Positions 57,640 to 64,000 of a stretch of 64,000 nucleotides of DNA are shown here, piece by piece. This DNA comes from Acinetobacter pollinis (GTDB lineage Bacteria; Pseudomonadota; Gammaproteobacteria; Pseudomonadales; Moraxellaceae). The position numbers were made by a program, and so were the translations under genes. Location of the stretch: the NCBI RefSeq assembly GCF_015627175.1, contig NZ_VTDQ01000001.1:107505-171504 (forward strand), written 5' to 3'. The notes under the pieces were generated by a model that worked only from the letters and a program-made list of their open reading frames with translations, made no database searches and was not told the origin of the DNA. How positions within the stretch are numbered: position 1 is the stretch's first letter; each line of letters begins with the position of its first letter.

Positions 57640-58008
57640 TTATAAAAGATTTAACTGAACTGCATCGAGTAATGCTTGCTCATCTACTGGTTTAGTTAGG
57701 TAATCTTTGGCGCCTTGACGTTTACCCCATACGCGATCGGTTTCTTGATCTTTCGTACTAACAATAATGACTGGGATATCTTTTGTATGTTCAGAGCGAG
57801 AAATTTGACGCGTTGCTTGGAAACCGTTTACACCAGGCATTACTACATCCATAAGGATAAGATCTGGTTTCTCTGCTGCTGCGACAGTCACACCATCTGC
57901 ACCATTATTCGCTTCAATCACCTCAAAGCCATGCTTTGTCAATATTTCTCTAAAACGAAATACTTCAGTCGGTGAGTCATCGATAATTAAAATACGCTTT
58001 GCTTTCAT
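57640..58008 (-). CDS. pilH: Response regulator PilH
   Basis: A 122-residue single-domain receiver: acidic pocket IIDDSP (Asp10/11), phosphoacceptor Asp54 in LILMDVVMPGVNGFQ, and Lys in DYLTKPVDE. By position after pilG it is PilH, which in Pseudomonas acts on pilus retraction through PilU. A GGGGGA ribosome site precedes the ATG. Confidence 0.93.
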   Translation of the reverse strand: MKAKRILIIDDSPTEVFRFREILTKHGFEVIEANNGADGVTVAAAEKPDLILMDVVMPGVNGFQATRQISRSEHTKDIPVIIVSTKDQETDRVWGKRQGAKDYLTKPVDEQALLDAVQLNLL

Positions 58009-58038
58009 TTTTTTCCCCCAAAATTACAAAAAAATCAG

Positions 58039-58407
58039 CTACTTCACATAAGTGCGAATAGCATTTACTAACTCATCTTTACTAAACGGTTTAGTTAGGT
58101 ACTCATCTGACCCAACAATTTGCCCTTTGGCACGATCGAACAAGCCATCTTTACTTGATAGCATGATGATTGGTGTATCTTTATACTGCTGTGAATTCTT
58201 AATCAAAGCACATGTTTGATAACCATCTAGACGTGGCATCATGATATCAATAAATATGATATCTGGACTGGTCTCTGTAATTTTTGACAATGCTTCAAAA
58301 CCATCAACAGCCGTGATCACTTCAAAACCTTCGCGCTGTAATAGCGTTTCTGCTGTACGACGAATAGTTTTAGAATCGTCAATGACCATTACCTTTAGAC
58401 TGCTCAT
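58039..58407 (-). CDS. pilG: Response regulator PilG
   Basis: First gene of the Pil-Chp operon, a 122-residue receiver with VMVIDDSKTIRR, phosphoacceptor Asp54 in IIFIDIMMPRLDGYQ, and Lys in EYLTKPFSK. The start at 58407 has AAGGGGAT upstream; the frame is open five codons further. PilG promotes pilus extension in Pseudomonas. The operon promoter should lie in 58423-58688. Confidence 0.94.
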   Translation of the reverse strand: MSSLKVMVIDDSKTIRRTAETLLQREGFEVITAVDGFEALSKITETSPDIIFIDIMMPRLDGYQTCALIKNSQQYKDTPIIMLSSKDGLFDRAKGQIVGSDEYLTKPFSKDELVNAIRTYVK

Positions 58408-58688
58408 TTTATCCCCTTGCATTAGAATGATGCTTTAAATGCTCATCTAATCAGTTAATTTATTTAGTCAACAACTTTTCGAGCTTATTACTTACTATTA
58501 AACATTCATTTAGTGGAATTTTCAATAAATAAATTAATACAAACTCGCTAACCATATCATTTCTAAATTAATATTCTTTTACAACTCAAACTATTTCAGC
58601 TAATTTCAAAATAACACTTGAGCATTAAAAAGTATTCGGTTGATAATAGCGTACTTATTACTCTATTTATTACTTTTTTGAGACTCTA

Positions 58689-59321
58689 ATGTACTTAAAA
58701 CACGTTTTTTCACCAAAAAGTCGTCGTCATTTAAGCAAAACAATTTTGTCTTCTTTCTTTGTGTCATTTTTTTTCTTTATTTTTAATCAAACCAGTTTTG
58801 CAACAACTTGGTACAGATATTACGATCGTCAAGGGGTACCATTAATTAGTACATCTGTTTCTCCAGAACATATACGTAATGGATATGATGTACTTAATGG
58901 GAATATGGAACTTATACAAAAAGTACCTGCATTACAAAATACTGAAATATCTAGACAAAAACGAGAGCAAGAAGCCGAACAAGATGTTTTAAATGAAAAA
59001 GTTCGACAAATTTATACGCATAGCAACATTGCAACCAAACGTAAGAATAATTTATTACGGGGAATTCAAGACAAAATTGCGTTACAAAGCAAACAATATG
59101 ATTCTTTGCAAGGATATCTAAGAGACCTTCGTCATGATGAATTTGAACTTCTCTATCGAAATAAAATTGTACCGAAATCATTGAAAAATAATATTGAGCA
59201 AACTACAAATCGTATTCGTGACTCACAAAAGAAAATGAACGATTTACAGACTCAATATGAACAAACTGAACAGCAATACGACAAGATCATTAATAGATTA
59301 AAAAAATTGGAAGAACGCTAG
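58689..59321 (+). CDS. DUF4124 domain-containing exported protein
   Basis: A 210-residue product. An N-terminal signal peptide (helix about 18-35, ending near SFA-T) precedes a DUF4124-like segment TTWYRYYDRQGVPLISTSVS, typical of small periplasmic proteins. The second half (residues ~85-210) is a long predicted coiled coil rich in Lys, Gln and Glu. Function is not known. It stands alone between pilG and proS. Confidence 0.72.
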   Translation: MYLKHVFSPKSRRHLSKTILSSFFVSFFFFIFNQTSFATTWYRYYDRQGVPLISTSVSPEHIRNGYDVLNGNMELIQKVPALQNTEISRQKREQEAEQDVLNEKVRQIYTHSNIATKRKNNLLRGIQDKIALQSKQYDSLQGYLRDLRHDEFELLYRNKIVPKSLKNNIEQTTNRIRDSQKKMNDLQTQYEQTEQQYDKIINRLKKLEER

Positions 59322-59453
59322 CCAGAAGTTATTTACTTCTTCGTCATTTTCTACCAAACTGCACGATTAGACTTTGATGGTTTAACGGTCGCCTTACTTT
59401 TAATGATGTAAAGTAAAGTTTGTATTTTATTTTTGGTATTAGGACAACTTCAA

Positions 59454-61172
59454 ATGCGCGCGAGTCGCTTTTTGTTTGCAACACTCAGAGAGAACCCGAG
59501 CGATGCTGAAATTATTTCACATCAGCTCATGCTTCGAGCAGGGATGATTCGTAAACTTGCGTCAGGATTATATACATGGCTACCCACGGGGAAACGTGTC
59601 CTGAATAAGATTGAAAAAATCATTAAAGAAGAAATGGATCGCTCTGGTGCACTAGAAGTCTTCATGCCTGTTGTTCAGCCTGCAAGCTTATGGCAAGAAT
59701 CAGGTCGTTTTGAACAGTACGGTCCTGAGTTAACACGTTTCAAAGATCGTCATAATAACGATTTTGTGCTCGGCCCAACACATGAAGAAGTAATTACAGA
59801 TCTGGTACGCAATGAACTGAAAAGTTATAAGCAATTGCCTTTGAATTTTTATCAGGTTCAAACCAAATTTAGAGACGAAATTCGTCCTCGCTTTGGTATT
59901 ATGAGATCGCGTGAGTTTATTATGAAAGATGCTTATTCTTTTCATATTAATCAAGCATCTCTACAAGAAACCTATGAGGTTATGTACGATACCTATTGTC
60001 GTATTTTCACACGTCTTGGTTTAAACTTTAGACCAGTACAAGCAGATACAGGTTCTATTGGTGGTTCTGCTTCGCATGAGTTTCATGTACTTGCATCAAG
60101 TGGTGAAGATGCTATCGTTTTTTCAACGGAGTCAAACTTTGCTGCAAATGTTGAAAAAGCAGAAGCTATTTTAGTAGGTGATAGACCAACTGCTCAACAG
60201 GACATGCAAATCGTAGATACACCAAATCAAAATACGATTGCTAAAGTTTCCGATTATCTGAAGGTACCTGCACAACAAACAGTAAAAGCGTTACTGGTTC
60301 AAGGTGTGGCTTCAGAAGAAAATCCACAAATTCCTGTAATCGCATTATTTGTACGTGGTGATCACGAACTAAACACTATTAAGGCAGAATCACACCCACA
60401 TATTGCAGCTCCGCTCACGTTTGCTACAGAAGAGCAGCTCGCATCGCATGGTTTAACTGCTGGATATATTGGACCACAAGGCCTAAAAGAGAAAGGCATT
60501 ACTGTCATTGTAGATCGAGCAGCTTCTATACTTTCAGATTTTGTAGCAGGTGCTAATACAGTAGACCAACATGCTACTGGTCTTAACTGGGACAGAGATG
60601 CTACCTATTCTGAAGTCTATGACTTGCGTAATGTAGTAGATGGCGATCCATCTCCAGATGGTCATGGCACGTTACAAATTAAACGTGGTATTGAAGTTGG
60701 TCATATTTTCCAACTCGGACAGAAGTATTCAGAAGCATTAAATTGCACTGTACTTGGTGAAGATGGAAAGCCGACTATTGTTTCTATGGGTTGCTATGGC
60801 ATTGGTGTTACCCGCGTCATTGCAGCAGCAATAGAACAAAATCACGATGATAAAGGCATTATTTGGCCAAAAGCATTAGCACCTTTTGATATTGCGATTG
60901 TCCCAATGAATGGACATAAATCTCCTCGCACGCTTGAAGCTGCAGAAGAACTTTATGAAGAGTTACTAAAGCTAGGTTACGATGTATTGCTAGATGACCG
61001 AAATGAACGTCCGGGAGTTAAATTCTCCGACCTTGAATTAACTGGTATTCCTCATCGTATTGTTATTGGAGAAAAGGGTCTAGATGCAGGCACTTTCGAA
61101 TACAAAGGCCGTAGAGATGAGACAGCTACGAACCTAAATAAAGATGAACTTTTAGAAAAACTGAAAAGTTAA
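59454..61172 (+). CDS. proS: Prolyl-tRNA synthetase
   Basis: Class II aminoacyl-tRNA synthetase charging tRNA-Pro. The start [20 protein letters not shown] at 59454 has AGGA upstream; the frame is open seven codons earlier. There are 572 residues. Motifs include [59 protein letters not shown], the editing insertion (about residues 225-400), and [13 protein letters not shown]. Ends at a strong terminator. Confidence 0.97.
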   Translation: MRASRFLFATLRENPSDAEIISHQLMLRAGMIRKLASGLYTWLPTGKRVLNKIEKIIKEEMDRSGALEVFMPVVQPASLWQESGRFEQYGPELTRFKDRHNNDFVLGPTHEEVITDLVRNELKSYKQLPLNFYQVQTKFRDEIRPRFGIMRSREFIMKDAYSFHINQASLQETYEVMYDTYCRIFTRLGLNFRPVQADTGSIGGSASHEFHVLASSGEDAIVFSTESNFAANVEKAEAILVGDRPTAQQDMQIVDTPNQNTIAKVSDYLKVPAQQTVKALLVQGVASEENPQIPVIALFVRGDHELNTIKAESHPHIAAPLTFATEEQLASHGLTAGYIGPQGLKEKGITVIVDRAASILSDFVAGANTVDQHATGLNWDRDATYSEVYDLRNVVDGDPSPDGHGTLQIKRGIEVGHIFQLGQKYSEALNCTVLGEDGKPTIVSMGCYGIGVTRVIAAAIEQNHDDKGIIWPKALAPFDIAIVPMNGHKSPRTLEAAEELYEELLKLGYDVLLDDRNERPGVKFSDLELTGIPHRIVIGEKGLDAGTFEYKGRRDETATNLNKDELLEKLKS

Positions 61173-61176
61173 TCCA

Positions 61177-61207
61177 AAAAAACCGCTCAAAATGAGCGGT
61201 TTTTTTA
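61177..61207. terminator. Bidirectional terminator, proS / dcd
   Basis: ACCGCTCA-AAA-TGAGCGGT between an A-run and a T-run, at the convergent ends of proS and dcd. Confidence 0.9.
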
Positions 61208-61774
61208 TGCTTTAGGTAATGTTACACCTGTTTGACCTTGGTATTTGCCACCACGGTCTTTGTAGGATGTCTCACATACTTCATCACTTTCAAAAAATAG
61301 CATTTGCGCAACACCCTCTCCCGCATAAATTCTTGCAGGAAGATTCGTCGTATTCGAAAATTCTAATGTCACATGACCTTCCCACTCTGGCTCAAGTGGT
61401 GTGACGTTAACAATAATACCACAGCGTGCATATGTCGATTTTCCTAGGCATACAGTTAATACATTTCGTGGGATACGGAAATACTCCACTGTGCGCGCTA
61501 AAGCAAATGAGTTAGGTGGAATAATACATACATCTGATTCAATATTAATGAAACTCTTATCATCAAAATTTTTAGGATCTACAATTGCCGAATGCACATT
61601 TGTAAATACTTTAAACTCAGGTGCACAACGTACATCGTATCCATAACTTGAAACACCATATGAAATCAGCTTTTCACCTTGATCATTAAAACGAACCTGA
61701 TTTTCTGCATAAGGTTCAATCATGCCATGTTCACGGCTCATCTCGCGAATCCAACGATCAGATTTAATTGCCAT
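61205..61774 (-). CDS. dcd: dCTP deaminase
   Basis: Deaminates dCTP to dUTP for thymidylate synthesis. The 189 residues include [36 protein letters not shown], the catalytic Glu in [18 protein letters not shown], and [13 protein letters not shown] followed by [12 protein letters not shown] at the end. Single gene on the minus strand, with its promoter in the short gap to poxB's stop. Confidence 0.97.
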   Translation of the reverse strand: MAIKSDRWIREMSREHGMIEPYAENQVRFNDQGEKLISYGVSSYGYDVRCAPEFKVFTNVHSAIVDPKNFDDKSFINIESDVCIIPPNSFALARTVEYFRIPRNVLTVCLGKSTYARCGIIVNVTPLEPEWEGHVTLEFSNTTNLPARIYAGEGVAQMLFFESDEVCETSYKDRGGKYQGQTGVTLPKA

Positions 61775-61852
61775 ATTTATTCCAAATTAAATAATCATAT
61801 CTCTGCACGTACTTTAACTGAAAATATAACTGATTCAAAGTCGTGTATTGGG

Positions 61853-63571
61853 CTACTTCACGAAATTATTCAGCAACAGGTTTTTGACTTCTTCTCCCCG
61901 TCCAGAAAGAAGTGCTTTGACCGCATATAAAGAAGTAGATGTAACCTGATTAAGATGAGGGTCAGGAGGCATAACTAACTCTACAGGGTTGGTATGAACG
62001 TCTAATAATGCTGGACCATCATGTTCTAAAAATTCCTGTACCGCTTGCTCTAGTCCCTCTCCTGTTTTAATAGTACGACCATAAAAACCAATTACTTCTG
62101 CCAATTTCCCGAAATCGGGATTCATTAAATCTGTATAATGATCTAAAAGTCCCTCAACTTTCTGCTCTAATTCCACAAAATTTAAAGAACTATTATTTAA
62201 AACAACAATTTTTATGGGTAGTTTTTCTTGAACCGCTGTTAATAAATCGCCTAAAAGCATGGCTAAGCCACCATCACCACAAATAGCAATGACTTGTCTA
62301 GATGGAAATGCCTTTTGTATACCTAAAGCCTGAGGCATTGCATTTGCCATCGTGCCATGCAATAAACTGGTCAATGTTCTACGCTTTCCATTCACATCAA
62401 TATGGCGCAAAATCCAGACCATTGGAGAACCACCATCTGCAGTAAAAAATGCATCATCTGTAGCATATCTATTCAGTAAAGAAACGACATATTGTGGATG
62501 TATTAAGCCATTTTTGCCGACCCTCTCCTCTTCTTTACGCGTTTGATCACTTTGCTGCTTAAGCGATAATATATGCGTTAGAAACGAGCTATCACTTTTC
62601 TCATTGAGCAAAGGCAATAATGCATCCAAAGTCGTATGAATTTGCCCTACTGCTCCAATTTCAATTGGATGACGTCGCCCTAAATGTTCTGGGTTAATAT
62701 CTATCTGTATAATTTTAGTATGATGTGGATAATACTGAGACCATGCAAAGTCGGCTCCAAGTAATATTAATAAGTCACAATCCATGAGAGCATGATAGCC
62801 AGCTTTAGCACCAAATACGCCCGTCATTCCTACATTATAAGGATTGTCATATTCGATAAAATCTTTAGAACGTGAAGTATGCGCAATTGGTGCTTTAATT
62901 TTTTCTGCTAACTGAATAAGTTGCTTATGTGCCTGTGCTGCACCAACACCTGCATAAATCGTTATATTCTCACAGCTATTGATTAATTCTTTAATTTCAT
63001 AAAGTTCACTCTGTGCGGGTAAAACTTGAGGATTAGTAACATAAGTACGAAAACTATCATCATCTTCTATGTGAGCTTCACTAATGTTTGCAGGAACAAT
63101 AACAACTGCAACCCCTTTCTTATTTATAGCTGCCTGACAAGCGAGCGTAAAAATACGACGTGCTTGAGATGCTTGTGTAATTTCCTCACAAAATACGCTA
63201 CATTTTTCATAAACAGATTTAAAGTCGACATATTGAGGAAAATCAACAAATCCCGCTATATCTGTTGAAAGCTGGCTCGCAATAAGTATGACAGGTGCCT
63301 TATTACGATGAGACTCATAGAGACCATTAATAAAGTGCAAACTGCCCGGGCCACAAGAACCTGCGCATGCTGTTAGTTCTCCACTCATTAAACTATCTGC
63401 ACCCGCAGCAAAACCACCTACCTCTTCATGGCGTACATGAACCCAATCAATTTTACTTTTTGCTATAGAATTCGTTATATGATTTAGTGTATCACCTACA
63501 ATGCCATAACATCGTTTTACACCTGCATCCTCTAAAACTTCTACAATTAGATCCGATACTTTTTTTGTCAT
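61853..63571 (-). CDS. poxB: Pyruvate dehydrogenase (quinone), PoxB type
   Basis: A ThDP-dependent enzyme that oxidises pyruvate to acetate and CO2 and passes electrons to quinone. The 572 residues show the substrate half (CYGIVGDTLNHITNSI, HVRHEEVGGFAAGADS, GSCGPGSLHFINGLYE), a FAD-binding centre, and the ThDP motif GDGGLAMLLGDLLTAVQEKL to NNSSLNFVELEQ. The C-terminal STSLYAVKALLSGRGEEVKN matches the E. coli PoxB peptide that inserts in the membrane. Confidence 0.94.
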   Translation of the reverse strand: MTKKVSDLIVEVLEDAGVKRCYGIVGDTLNHITNSIAKSKIDWVHVRHEEVGGFAAGADSLMSGELTACAGSCGPGSLHFINGLYESHRNKAPVILIASQLSTDIAGFVDFPQYVDFKSVYEKCSVFCEEITQASQARRIFTLACQAAINKKGVAVVIVPANISEAHIEDDDSFRTYVTNPQVLPAQSELYEIKELINSCENITIYAGVGAAQAHKQLIQLAEKIKAPIAHTSRSKDFIEYDNPYNVGMTGVFGAKAGYHALMDCDLLILLGADFAWSQYYPHHTKIIQIDINPEHLGRRHPIEIGAVGQIHTTLDALLPLLNEKSDSSFLTHILSLKQQSDQTRKEEERVGKNGLIHPQYVVSLLNRYATDDAFFTADGGSPMVWILRHIDVNGKRRTLTSLLHGTMANAMPQALGIQKAFPSRQVIAICGDGGLAMLLGDLLTAVQEKLPIKIVVLNNSSLNFVELEQKVEGLLDHYTDLMNPDFGKLAEVIGFYGRTIKTGEGLEQAVQEFLEHDGPALLDVHTNPVELVMPPDPHLNQVTSTSLYAVKALLSGRGEEVKNLLLNNFVK

Positions 63572-63703
63572 TTCTATTTCCTTTAATATTATTTTTTTAC
63601 GACTTACTTTTAATGTATTTTCTTCTCTTTTTTAAAAAAAATACGTTCACTTATGTCTCAAATTTGTATAGAAATATCACTTTATATTTTATATAGACAA
63701 ATA

Positions 63704-63732
63704 AAAAAGATAGCTATTAAAGCTATCTTTTA
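63704..63732 (-). terminator. Terminator after pgaB
   Basis: AAAGATAGCT-ATTAA-AGCTATCTTT with a T-run on the minus strand side. It lies between pgaB (or the operon's end) and poxB. Confidence 0.75.
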
Positions 63733-63750
63733 AAAAGAAAAAATATCGTT

Positions 63751-64000
63751 TTAAGGCATGTCACTATGCTTTATATCAAATGCTTTACGCATAATTTTAG
63801 TATCAGGATTACCTGTAATTGGATCATCCGGATAATATCCCACATGCATCACACCTTGTTGATACAAAGACTTAATCGTATCTGCTAACTCCTGTGTCGG
63901 AATAGGCTTACTGTTTTGTCTCCAATCAACCGCTTGTAATTCAACAACAGATTTACGAATACCATTTGGATATTGTTTCAAACGTTTCACAATGTCTGCA
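63751..64000 (-). CDS. pgaB: Poly-beta-1,6-GlcNAc N-deacetylase, C-terminal end
   Basis: The minus-strand frame runs open to the right edge of the window, giving the last ~83 residues. VVELQAVDWRQNSKPIPTQE and GVMHVGYYPDDPITGNPDTK match the C-terminal domain of PgaB, the outer-membrane lipoprotein that deacetylates and exports PNAG. A terminator right after the stop suggests either that pgaB ends its operon here, or that pgaC/pgaD lie elsewhere. Confidence 0.82.
   Translation of the reverse strand, partial: ADIVKRLKQYPNGIRKSVVELQAVDWRQNSKPIPTQELADTIKSLYQQGVMHVGYYPDDPITGNPDTKIMRKAFDIKHSDMP

Overview
The window reads as core chromosome of an AT-rich gammaproteobacterium, most likely an Acinetobacter (Moraxellaceae). 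The evidence for this is the pilGHIJ-chpA chemosensory cluster, an nadAB / nadQ / nadC / nadE grouping, a yceD-rpmF / fabD-fabG-acpP arrangement without plsX and fabH, a bioA-F-C-D cluster with a BioH-like gene beside it, and a pgaB end at the right edge. The genus is inferred from gene content and protein style. I cannot name a species. I see no transposase, integrase, phage module or CRISPR array.

Layout. 1-5.7 kb: end of an unknown gene, a small hypothetical gene, carAB and greA. 5.8-11.1 kb: a chaperone-usher fimbrial operon (pilin, chaperone, usher, tip protein), preceded by a very small secreted pilin-like protein and by a perfect CRP/Vfr-type palindrome. 11.1-14.2 kb (minus strand): yceD-rpmF and fabD-fabG-acpP. 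14.2-18.8 kb (plus strand): epmC, yciO, scpA-scpB-rluB, with one hypothetical gene on the minus strand. 18.8-23.5 kb (minus strand): bioH-like gene, bioA, bioF, bioC, bioD, tightly overlapped. 23.6-24.3 kb: class A acid phosphatase. 24.4-32.2 kb: NAD synthesis (nadA-nadB minus, nadQ and nadC plus, nadE plus) with a secreted single-cysteine peroxiredoxin and a zincin-like protein between. 32.2-38.6 kb (mostly minus): DMT transporter, tRNA-Met, a Fur-box-preceded TonB receptor with an EF-hand protein downstream, and an AGCS symporter. 39.3-45.7 kb (plus): nitroreductase, YccS-like protein, YcxB-like protein, and a PepSY-flavodoxin-reductase fusion. 45.7-46.6 kb: eight tRNA genes (4 Val, 4 Asp), minus strand. 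46.7-50.0 kb: a YbaN-YkuD fusion, a DUF1853 protein, an entericidin-like lipoprotein and dapE. 50.1-58.4 kb (minus): pilG-pilH-pilI-pilJ-chpA and a CheW-like gene. 58.7-64 kb: a DUF4124 protein, proS, dcd, poxB and the 3' end of pgaB.

How the parts work together. Five genes make or regulate NAD from aspartate. Two matching palindromes, one ahead of nadA and one ahead of nadC, look like operators for the Nudix-related repressor NadQ encoded between them. The biotin genes form one likely transcription unit that includes both the BioC methylation and the BioH-type demethylation steps. The Pil-Chp system would control type IV pilus twitching, while the fimbrial operon adds a separate, possibly cAMP-regulated adhesin. 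The TonB receptor and the PepSY reductase, both with Fur-like boxes, suggest an iron-starvation response.

The observations I rate highest are the miniature pilin-like protein, the paired NadQ operators, the membrane YbaN-YkuD fusion whose L,D-transpeptidase domain is predicted to face the cytoplasm, the 97-bp imperfect palindrome at 38860-38956, and the tandem Val/Asp tRNA array.
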